64,000 nt of DNA, from positions 16,723,009-16,787,008 of the forward strand of contig CM037838.1 of the NCBI GenBank assembly GCA_021234535.1. Direction: 5' to 3'. The DNA comes from Stichopus chloronotus (taxonomy: Eukaryota > Echinodermata > Holothuroidea > Aspidochirotida > Stichopodidae). A program made the position numbers and the translations under genes. Numbering within the stretch: position 1 is the stretch's first letter; the number at the start of each line of letters is the position of its first letter. This document shows, one piece after another, positions 36,301 to 48,300 of the stretch. The notes below the pieces were generated by a model that ran no database searches, was not told the DNA's origin, and saw only the letters and a program-made list of their open reading frames with translations.

Positions 36301-39300
36301 TTCCTCTCTTACAGATTCTCTTGTACAAGTTGTTGGGTTTTTCATAATAATACTCTGCTAGTGGTTTTCTTAGGGTGTTCATGAATTTGTAGTCTATGGC
36401 TCCATGTGGGCCCTGTGGCCCATTTTATGAAATTCTGTTAAAGGCTTCTCCTTACTTCTTTTAAAGTTCCCCTTTGAAATGTTGTAGGACATCTCAGGTA
36501 TCTCTTATCATGCATGAATACTTATTGAGTAATGAGGCATTGTCAGTTGGTGAACTAATTGAAACTCTACGTTGCCTTCTGGTATGTGTGTTTAGAGAGA
36601 CAGTTAAAAGGCACTTTGAGTTGTATTCCATTAGTGGTTCCTATGATTTGACAAAGTGTTACGTAAATTGTACCTTCATGGTGTTGAGGTATGAGCTTCT
36701 GCACCATTGTTGCTTTAGTACACAGTATGTCTTTGTATTCTTACGTTGATCAAGTATATGAAACCTAGAAGTGTTCTAGAACGGGCTGTGCTACTTAAAA
36801 CTCATCGCTGCCCGGACCACGTGTGTGTATTTTCAAATTTAAATATTACAATGGCCCCCCTATTTAGAAAAGCAGACTAATCGATTAAAGAAGCTTTTCA
36901 GAGTTTATCTGATTTGAATTTTGAGTCATGTGGTGACTCAGATAATGAATACAGTAGAAAGAGTTTTTGCATGTAGCAAGTTATTAAGATAAACCCCCTT
37001 TACCCTCTGCAAATGAGATAAAGACAATGTATTTTGCTTGTATTTGCACCAACAAAAACGGAGAAACAGAAATTGATGGCATATGTTTGTGTTAAATATT
37101 TACAGCGTATTATTTTTCCAAGGATAGGTCGAGACTTTCGAAAAAAGGCATTTTTGCAAAAGTTAATTCCGTGGGATGAAAGTGGCAGCAAGTTTAATTC
37201 TTCAAGTAACTGGTCAAAATCTTCATACCATAATAGTGGGAAAGATTATGAAATAGATAACTTGACCAGTTTCAAGTGTCAAACTCGTTTGTTGTTATGC
37301 AAATCATCATCAGCTTGCATGGCGTTAGTCGCACACTTTGTGGCTGCTATTTTTATGAAAATCCGAACCTATGTGATCGTGATGTATACAGTATGTTTTG
37401 AGAACAGAAGTTTCGACTGATGCCGTGTTTGGTACAAACGATGGTGAGCACAGGAAACCCTTTTATTTTTGGTGGAAATCATCTGAGGTCAACAGAAGTC
37501 AAAATGTACAGTAAAAAAATAAAAAACCTTTGTTACTCAGTGTTTCAAAGAATGCAAAGCTGGCTCTGATCTCAAATATGGTATGTCGCTGAACCGTAAA
37601 GGTGAAAGGTCATTTCAGATCAGCATACTGTAGGTCTGTCAAACTGTGAAATCAGCGCTATTGAAGTTCTAAAATTCTCAAGAATGCAAAGTTACACTGA
37701 CCCCCTGTGTAGCATGTACATATCAATCTCATGGAGAATGAGAAGTCTGTTGTTTGTGATGGAGGTCAAAGATCATCTGGGGTCAGCAGATGTCAAAGTA
37801 ATATCTCACCGAAAGCAAGCTGTGACTGACCTCATATATGGTGTGTTGATGAACCCACTAACCCTGTTGATTTGGTTTGCTATAGGTCATGGTCGTAAAA
37901 TCCTGAAATTTACCGCTTGTTCTTTTTATCCTGAATCTCCTTCTTCTCCTTGCCTATATTCTCAGCTTCTCTCCTCATTCTTTCTCTCTTTCTCTTCCCT
38001 TCTTTCCTTTCCATGCCTCTTCTTTTGTAAATTCCTAGGGGATCAGTTTTTCTCCCCTCCCCCCATTTTTACTGTTACTGTATTTTTTATCTTTTTTTTT
38101 TGGTATCTTGTAATTTAGTGGTCACTAGTTTTGTTGACAGTTTCCTGTTTTTCTAGTGTCCTTCATATGTTTGCAATACTTGTTTATGTAACTGCTCTCG
38201 TGTGTTTTGCTGTCCATATGAGAAATAAGTTTGAATTGAAAAAAAAAAATGAAAACACAGTACAGTGTCTCAAGAATAGAGTTATTCATACAGTGTGCCA
38301 TTTTTAATGTGTCGATGCATATCGGCTGAAGTACAAAAACCCTGTTATTTTTCGTGATAGTCATAACTTGAGCATAGTGGTGACAGTGTACTGATGTATG
38401 GTTATGTGCTTTAGAAGTTTGCAATTTCTGATGGATTAAGACCATCACTCAGCTAATATTGGCCATGGCCAAACTTTTTCCGGTAATCTGGAACATGTTA
38501 GGAATCGTACTGTATCTAATGCTGCAGAAGGTGCATGTGGTCTCTTCATCTGCTAGAAGAGATCAGACACATTTTGCTTAAAATCATGAACCTGTCATGC
38601 AAAGTTTACTATTAAGCTCTTTTGAAGCAAGATTTTTTTTATGACCCTCCGTGCTTTAAAAAATCCCTGAAATAAAAATAAACTTGTGAAGGTGCACTAG
38701 TTGACCCCATCCCCCAAAAAGAAATATTACTTTATTTTCATTCTTCATGCACCATACTGTTCATCCTCACAGAAAATAATAAAATGTTTGACTAGAAGCT
38801 GCTTTGAAAAAATGACCATAAGAGAGGTGTCCTGTGGATAATTTTGTTTCAGTAAATTTGACATCGCTTTTGTCATCGTCATGTGAGTCTGCCTTCTCTA
38901 CAGAAACAAAGACCTCCCAAGAAAGGTCCTCCCTTGGGTCTGAGGCACTCAGAGAGAGATGACAAAGATTCAGAGAGGCAACCAGAGGAGGACTACCAGG
39001 ATATGCAGGCTCAGATGGATCAGGAGATCAATAAACGTCACCAGGAGGGGATACAAAAGCTGGGACTCGGAGGGAAAGATGAAATCCCAGACGCCCAGCT
39101 GGAATTACCGGAGGAGGCGGGTGAAGCCATCAACGTTGAGAGCGACCAGCAGGTGCAAGTGCCAAAAGCTGTGATGGTGATTGAAGACGAAGGGGACGCC
39201 ATGGCCGATGGTCAGTCGGAGGTGAGACTCTTCTGGGTAAATCGTCCCCGATAAAAACAAAACTGTCAGAGCGTCTTCACGGTGGAGCAAAAAGATAAAG

Positions 39301-42300
39301 AATGAAAGACTATCAAAGATGAAAAGATTATTGGTTATCAAAGAGGGTTAAGCAGGAGAATGAATTGGACTTTGATGTTGGTATAAATGCCATCCTTATT
39401 ACATTCTTGGTCAAGAATCATGGTGCAATGGCCGTTTGTCATACAGCTAAGTTTACAGTCTGGAAAAAACTGTGAAAAGTTTACAGTCTTTGATCAGCAT
39501 TGGTTGATGTGACTGACTGTTTGTGTCACAAACCTTTAATTTCCATCTGGGAATGTGTTCCTCCAGTCGAATTTTTACGCAATCTCCCCTCCCAGTTCGG
39601 TATCTGACAAAATGGCAGGATGTTCCAAATCTACCACCCTTTGGTGCTAGTCCATTGTTGGAAAAGTTCCTGCAGGTTGACAGACACAATGGATGTATTG
39701 TTGTAGTGAAATATTGTCTCTCAGAGAATGTATTAAGTTCAGTCTAAGAATGCTGACAGTTTTGGTTGAGATTATTCTGGATGTACGCTGATGATGACAA
39801 GAACAACATTTGAAAAAAGTCTTTGTTATATGCAGTGTAGTACAGTGGTGAAGTTTTCTTCTTAACTGACTATCAATTAACTCATGACATGTTACCGTTA
39901 TGATAATATACATGGAAGAAAAAAAAATGTGCGCAGCCCAAGTCGAAGAAAGCTGTCTGCATTCTCGTTGAATCTGGACTATTTTGTGTTACTGTCAGGG
40001 CGAACACGACAGAAGCCCAGAAGAGGAGGGAGATGAGGACGTCAAGCACATTGCAGCAGCAGCAGCAGCAGCAGGGGATGACAACAGCATGTATGGTAAG
40101 CCTAACACAAAGATCAAAAAGGATGCCTTAATTAAACTTCCTTGATTACATTGATGTGTATGGAACACTTTTGAGATTTAACCAAACACACAGTTCTAGA
40201 AAACTGTTCAAAGCATTTTTCCTTCTTGTATGACTGATTTCAAAGAACATGTTAAAACTCATGTGATGAGATGCTGCCAGCATTAATATTGTTGGGAGGC
40301 CTCCCTGCAATACCAATTTACATACCTGCCATAATCCATGAAAGGTAATGTGAAAAAGATTCACCTTTAAACTGTGTTGCTATAGCACACTTGTCCCATC
40401 AGTTTTCTGTGCTTTTGTGCCGTTGCTGGCAGTAATTTCTTTACACAGATTGGCTGCAAAATACCCCCTTCACACATTCACTCCTCTTTCTCAAATTTTT
40501 GTTGCCCCAGTGGTTCCTTGGTGCAAATCGGGGTAAAAATGTCAAGTTGTATGCCATTTGAATTATCTGACAATTGAATTCATCTGTTGATTTGCAATTA
40601 GGTTTTCAGATTTTTTTTCCTTGATCTGTATGAATTTACATGTGAAATGTCATGGCCTATTGATCAGATAACCTTTACATTATTTTTACTTTGCAGGCAA
40701 TGACTGGTTTTAGTACCGCTGGCTGTGTATCACTCTCATTTTTAATAAGAGATTCTTGAAGCCAAAATAAAGTCCCCTGTTTGGATGTTTCAAACCCTTT
40801 GTTCTTTTTACGGACAGGTCCCAAGAATGAGAGACAACAGGCAGTGGTTGATGCCTTCTTACATGCATGGAAGGCCTACAAAGAACATGCTTGGGGTAAG
40901 GATGAACTTCACCCAATCACCCAGAGAGCCGGCACTTGGTTCAACCTGGGACTCACCCTCATTGACGCCCTGGATACAATGTACATCATGGGATTGACCA
41001 AAGGTATGTACTGTAGGTACTATGCAGAATCTAACCACCAGCAGATAGTAGGGAGAGGTCATTGGGGTAAGAGGAGGGAGTTGTGGGGATGGAGTTAGGG
41101 GGGTGGTAGTGTTCCTTGTATTAATGACTTTGAGATGGATAGGGGACACTAATCTGCTCTGGCTTTCCACCACCCTTTTTAACTGTAGTGTTGTGTTTTA
41201 TGTTGGACATTATAAGCAGTACCAGTGAAAGCACCCATTTTCCTACTGTTTCATTCACCAGTCCCTCTCCCCTCCGATTCACCGTTTTAATTGGGCACTG
41301 TCACAAATTGGTGTGAGAAAGTTTTCTAAATTTCACAAGCAGAGCAGGTTTTGAACGGATTGCACTCGCAGACAGGACAAAGACAGCAGAGAAATCTCTT
41401 AATATCTCTTCCTCAGAATTCAACGAAGCTCGAGACTGGGTGGCCAACAGCATGGTGATACAACAGGCTAAAGATGTGAATCTCTTTGAAACCACCATCA
41501 GGGTACTCGGTGGGCTTCTCAGCACTTACCATCTGTCTCAGGATTCCGTATTTCTGGACAAAGCGGTGAGTGAACCCTTCGTTCGTAAAGCTGTGCGGTG
41601 ATTATCCTTTGAATAGCATCGCAAGAGAAATGTGCCCCCCTGTGCATGTGAGTCTTCTAATCTTCTTCTTTTGAATTAAAAGACTTGCAAGACCAACTTG
41701 CATTCACCACAGATTACTAATTATGAGAAGCAAAGTTTCAACCTGGGTTAGGTCCGGTGGGTTGTGCAAACATTTCCAAATGCCACCCAGGAAAGAAAAG
41801 TCCATTGCTCGTCCTTTTACCTGCACTCCATACCAGATGAAGGGTAACAAGGTTATTATAAAATGTTGCGTGAAAAAAAAAAATGTATATTCAAAGCCCT
41901 TTTTATGACTTCGTTTTTTGCTACTTAATATGATGTGAAAAAATATGATCTGAAAAAATGTGTTTATCATGAGTGTTGTACAGTGAGGTAAAGCATGGAT
42001 TGTCTATGCAGTTCATCCTTTTAGTGTTGTTTACTGTTATTTGTTTCGCATGCAGTCGCTCACATATGCAATGTTACAGTGGTCATGCCACAAATGTACC
42101 ATGAAGATTTAGCCGTGTTCTGTAGTGGACTAGCTGGTCTTGCCCTGGTCCTGGACAGCCATGCCTTCTCGGTTTGTCCTACCTTCACCAAGATGATAAA
42201 ATTAATCATCATGAGAGAATGTCACTGGTTGTTACATTTATGTGATTGGTATTTTAATGATTTATTTGATGTAATGGGACTATCATTTCCTTTTTTGTGT

Positions 42301-45300
42301 AGTGTAAGACATACACTGTGCTCTACTAGCTCCCTTAGTGTGCTACCTCACGTCATGGCATCGATGTCAAATGGTGACCAGTTTGACAATCATACTATAT
42401 GAAATTCTGCTGCTAACATTTAGTTGCTAGAATAAATTTATTTTTTAGTTTTCAAATATTGAAACTTTAGTTTTTCAGTATCTCAACCTTGATGACTGCA
42501 ATCAATGCAAGTGACTAACCTATCACTTTAAAAGTTGTTTGTGGCAAGTGTCAGTGTTGAACCTCTTTGAATACTTTCTTCAAAATTAGTTGACTTTTTC
42601 ACCCAAAGAATAGCAAAATGCAGAGAGTGAAGTAAGACCATCAAATGGTTATGAGAATGGTTCCTGTGATCACCATGGAAACTAGTGACCGGACTGTTGT
42701 TAGGGCGAGCTGAAAGATAATCGGATTGCATTATGTAGAAAAGAAATTGAAGCTGAACACTTGCAATGATCGGCAGATTAGAAACGAACATAAGAGTCAG
42801 ACTTTTCTCAAAGTGATCAGTCTGAAGAATTCCTTGAATACAAAAAGTCATGTCGGTCTTTTGATCTTTGACTTGCAGACTGAACTCGGTGATGCCTTGC
42901 TTCCAGCTTTCAATTCCCAGTCGAAGATACCTTTTGCAGATGTTAACCTCAAGACTGGCAAAGCACAGCCTCCAAAGTGGGGACCAGACAGTTCGGTGTC
43001 GGAGGTCACATCCATCCAGCTAGAGTTCAGGGACCTGTCCTTCACGACCGGCAACAACAAGTACAAGGATGCGGTCGATAAGGTGATGAACCACATGCAC
43101 AAGCTCAAGAAGGAGGAGGGCCTGGTCCCGACCTTCATCAACGCCAAGACCGGAGAATTCAGGGGTAAATACTACACATTGGGGGCCCGAGCCGACAGCT
43201 ATTACGAATACCTCCTCAAGCAGTGGCTGCAAACGGATAAAAGTGAGAAAAGGTGAGTTTGCACTACAGAATGCAATTGACTGATTAGCCTTCAATGGAT
43301 GTTCTTGTTTGCGGTGCCATCCTGGGAAACGGAGTCAACATCATATGTGACCTGTAGTCATTGGAAGATCAGTGGCTTGTGTTTTGCATAGAAAGGTGTT
43401 ACATTGCAGCGAAGTAAACATCTGGTGAATCTGGCCAAACTGTGACCAATCAGAGGAGTAAGGTTCCCCAGACCAAAGCTTGAAATAGGCAAAAAATGTC
43501 AAAACCATCTTGATGAAAGTTTACACTAAATATCGATGTGCTTGTCTTTTTTTTTTTAGCTTACCTTCCTTTCCATTTATTTTACTTTTATCTTAATTTT
43601 TCTATATACATTATTGACTGTCAGACTTTACTGCATTTCCACTGGACTTAAGCAGTTGTGGTGTCATATACACATCCTGATGGAATTACAATATGTCATA
43701 GTATATGATTAATTTCTCAACTCTGTAGCTGTTTACCTTGGATCAAGTTTCACTTCTGTATCATGTACAGTGTGCACAAAGTTCATTCTGTACCACTTAT
43801 GCTTCAGAAACATTTACATTACAAATGCATGAATAATTTGGAGAAGATTCAAGTTTCAAGTAGGGTAATCTATATTTGTTTCAGCCTGCCATGAAGACTT
43901 CATCACATGGAATTCAACAGCGACCTTAAAGTCAATTGTCAAATTCTAAAAATTGAATCATGTAAAAATGATGACCCGAATGTATTCCCTTTGCAGGACT
44001 GCCAGCAATGCACTGTTATGCCCATCGTGTTTTCTGAGATGCCTCTAAAGTATGCACCTCACCACAAGTGAGATAGAGGTAGTACTTTTCCATTTTGCGA
44101 AGAAGTGAATTTAGCTTCACCTTTTTAAATTCCGTTTACTTCCTGTTCTAAGAAACTGGATTTCCATAAAATATTTCCGTGTACTTGAGGGTCTGCACCT
44201 GGGGTAAAATCTCTCGTCATTACTTTGTTGCAAACGATGCTGTCCAGTGGCCTTGTTCAGGATTATTTTTGCAAAGGCACTCTTTTGTTGCTTATTTCAA
44301 CTTGGGTGAGATAGTTTGTTAAAAGTTTTGATCAGTAAGTTGTGGGTTCAAATTCTGACCGTCCCGAATTTTGTGGGTCCTTGTTTGTCACAACGATCTC
44401 AGCTGCTCTTGTTCATTAAGATGTCTAACTGCAAATTACTTCAAGTGAGCCGTGATCTACAGCACCTGAGTGATAGTGTACCCCGCTGCCACCTCCCTCC
44501 CCCATAATCTAGTCCATCATGTGTGTGCCAAAACAGTACACACTTCAATGTTTGCCTTTTCTTTGTGAGCTAGACAAGTTTGTTGCCAGTGACAAGTGAA
44601 AGATTGTGTTGCAAAGGCCTCTCTTTGTGATTATTACATAATTTTCATGATATGCTTATATGAATGAGTCTGCTCTGATGCAGCAAAAAGATGTAAGATC
44701 TGTCTAAACAGTCACTATAAGTTGAATGTTTTCATTTACCCGTTTTTCACCTCTTTGACCTTGGAGAGAACCCTGATGCAAAATTTAATTTAGCAAGACC
44801 TTCAGTCACAACCCTAAATAGCTGTCAGGGAAAACAGGTAGAATCATCGCCGAACGGTGAATGTGATAGCATGTCAAGGATGTTCTGTGCTGTACTTATT
44901 TGTCAATGGCTCTGCATTTTCAGCAGAGGTTGAATATGAAGCATTTCCTTATAAGTGTGTAGTGCATCTGGTACTGCAGTATTAACAATAAGGGATGAAC
45001 ATTGTTTCACAGTTTCATGCTTCAAGGCACAACACACATATCTATCAAGGTTCTTAAGTTATTTACTTTGTCGCTGATGTGTGTCAAATGTTCCAGTCCT
45101 CCTGTCGTTATGGCTTCCTGTTTCTATTACTGCTTGAACCTATAGTCATGGTTGGATTATAAGAGTCATGTAGCATGAATGGAACTAACAGATGGGGAAG
45201 CTTATTAGACAGTAAGAAAGCTAATCAGTCATTGTTGGTAAAACATAAATGATAATGAAATAAAAAGGCAGCAAAAGACATACACATGGAAAGCAAACTA

Positions 45301-48300
45301 TGTCATTGACATTGCTTTGCTTATACAACTGCAGTTATTGCTGTTGATATCCACTGATCTCGCTGACTATTTTTATTTACTGTTACTGTTGATATAACTG
45401 TTATTATTTACTACAGCATGACTATTGCTGTTGATGTTACTGTTATTATTACTGTTTTCATTGCAGTAGTTATTCACTGTTACTGCTGCTGTTAACATTA
45501 CTGTTGTTGTTACTGTGGCCATTGCTATTGTTATTATTACTGTTGACATGACCTTTGTTATCACTGTGGTCATTGCTGTTGTTTACATGTACTGTTTGCT
45601 ATTGCTGTTTAACATTGCTGTTGCTATTAATTGTGATCATTGCTGTTGTACTGTCATTTCTGCTATTTACGTTACTACAATTATTACTTTGGTCATTCTG
45701 TTGTTATTTACTCTTACCATTACAGTGGTTATTTGCTGTTGTCGTTTACTGTTGCTCAAGCTATTCACATTACCATTGTGATTGCTGTAGTCATTGCTGT
45801 TATGTACTGACTACTATTGCTGATAACCTTACTGTTGTAATTACTGTGGTTATTGCTGTTGATATTTACTGTTGCTATTGCTGTTTGACATTACTGTTGT
45901 TATTAATTTTGGTCATTGCTGTTGTCATTTGCTGTTGCTAGTATTGCTGTTGACATTACTGTTATTATTACAGTGGCCATTGTTGTTGTTATGTACTATT
46001 ACTGGGGCTGTTAATGTTACTGTAGTTATTGCTGTTGTCATTGCTATTATTTACTGTTACTATTGCTGTTGACATTGCTGTTGTTCTTACTACTTACATT
46101 ACTGCTGGTATTTACTGTTTCTATTACTGCTGTTATAAATTTCGACATGGCATTTGGTATTACCAATGATTTTACTGTTTTGATCACTGTTAACATTACC
46201 ATTGTTATTACTGTTGCCATCAATTGTTTTAGCACTGTTTTCTATTTCTGTCTATCATATTTATTTTGAGTACTGTTGTCGGTATTGATGACATCACTGT
46301 CATTGCCTCTGATGATGTTATTGTTCCTGTATCATGTACCAATTATGTCGTTCTTTCTTTCTCTTCAACAGATTTAAAGAAGATTACCTGGAAGCAGTAG
46401 AGGGCATAAAGAAGAAGCTGGTGAGGCAGTCAGAACCAAACAAACTCACATTCATAGGAGAAGATGTCAAGGGGCAGTTTAAACCTAAAATGGTAAATAT
46501 GTGTTTACATGTTGAGATGGATAGATTGTTTCACTATTCTTCCCTCCTGCTCATCCTTGGAGAAATTGAAGAAACAAGAAAGGAAAGGAGATAAAACTTG
46601 CTTATGTAACTCATTATGCAAATTTAGCAGGTATCTGCATCTGATGAAATGCTGAGAATATCAGAGCTATGTTTTCTTTACAGTCTCGTTGGTTTGCCAG
46701 TCACATAAAACTTTGTCAGCATTCCACTTTTAGAGTTTTGGTGTCAACTGCTGATAATGCAGTTAAGTTTTGAAATAATTGCAGACATGTAGGTAATGGC
46801 TGACTTTAACAGCACCATAACTTGCCTCACATTTTCTATTGTGCAGTCTGTGCTTCAATCCTTTCTTAAAGAGTGAATATTTTCTTATTTATTGTTTTTT
46901 TTTTCTGTACTTTATTAAACAGAGCATAGATAGTCCTTAGCATGTTTTCTTCCCCACAGGATGAACTGGCCTGCTTTTTTGGTGGCACGCTAGCTCTGGG
47001 ATTTTACAACGGTCTGCCAGACACTCACCTTGAACTGGGGCAGGAGTTAGTCCATACTTGTTACCAGATGTATGCACAGATGCCAACCTACCTCGCCCCG
47101 GAGATATCCCACTTCAACATGCTACCAGGCATAAAAGAAGATATAATTGTTAAGGTAAAGGCTGCCTCTCCTGAATGAACACTGCCCTCCTCTCTCTCCA
47201 CCCCCCTCTGCCCCTTGCACTGGACCATATAGCTATATCCAACTCTTCAACTTTTCTTATACGGCCAGTTGTCATGGTACAGGTGTTGCTTCAAAAGCCC
47301 TTCAGCCCCAACCCTAGGTGGATGGGGCCCAATCAGGGTGGGATCGGTACTTGCAAAGTCCCAGGTTTGTATGCTATGGTCCCTTGCTGTTTGGCAAGTA
47401 AGTATAGAGTGATCTTTGAGAAATGCTTGATGTGTCAAAATTTATTTCAATTCTGGGCACTAAAGACAAAATCAGTGGTGACTTTTAAGTATTTTTGAGA
47501 ACTTTTGTAGTGTTTGTTTGCATTTTACGTCAAAAAATTGTAAATTCCATGAGTTGGCGTCAATTTTTTTTAGCTGCAAGAATGAGAATAGAGGAACTTT
47601 CACAAATTCTAGTACCAGAACTCATTTCTGATTCCTTCTCGGTTGTCTTGTCACCGTGACGGTTGACCAACGTTGGCCTGGTTTGCAAATGCTCTGAAAT
47701 TTGTCAGAAATTCTCAACGAACTGTTGCTCTCTGCGGTGTCGACTGTCTCAGTGGTAGAGTTAGGATCCTGATGAGGGGGAGGGCCTGATTCTCAACCGG
47801 AAATGATCGTTAAGGAAACAGGAATTGATCACATCATCAGCTCTCTATCTATAAGTTCCAGCGATATATAATATTTGTATGTTCCCACCACAGAAAAGTG
47901 GTTTTCTGTAAACTGGTACACTTATTAATTTTTTCCCTATTTTAAAGGAGTCTTTCCTTTTCTTTAATACTCACAATTATAATATATGATGCACTGACAC
48001 TGAGCCACTGCAACCTCGATTGATTCGGAGAAAGACCGATTTGATGCTGTCGATATACTTTGGTTCAATCTTTTTGACGTTTTCATTCCTTCAGCCTTTA
48101 GATAAACACAACCTGTTGCGTCCGGAATCGATCGAGAGCATGTTCTACATGTACCGCATCACGGGGGACAAGTACTACCAGGAGTGGGCCTGGAAGATAT
48201 TCCAAGCCTTTGAAAAACATACCAAGGTGAAGAAGGGTGGCTACACCTCCATCGGTGACGTGAAGAGTCCGGAGAACGTCAAAGTCAGGGACAAAATGGA

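Noticed and set aside
37034..37420. 128-codon open frame in MAN1B1 intron 2
   Set aside because: No recognisable domain, no matching splice phase, and intron-like composition; MAN1B1 is already complete without it.
42848..43295. Antisense frames opposite MAN1B1 exon 7
   Set aside because: Shadows of a conserved GH47 exon.
45515..46072. Overlapping 60-130-codon Leu/Val/Ile/Cys-rich frames that look like membrane proteins
   Set aside because: They arise from the GTT/ATT/ACT triplet tract, more than one frame is open, and the region is an intron of MAN1B1.
47745..47812. tRNA gene
   Set aside because: Only A- and B-box resemblance; stems do not pair into a cloverleaf, so at most a SINE remnant.
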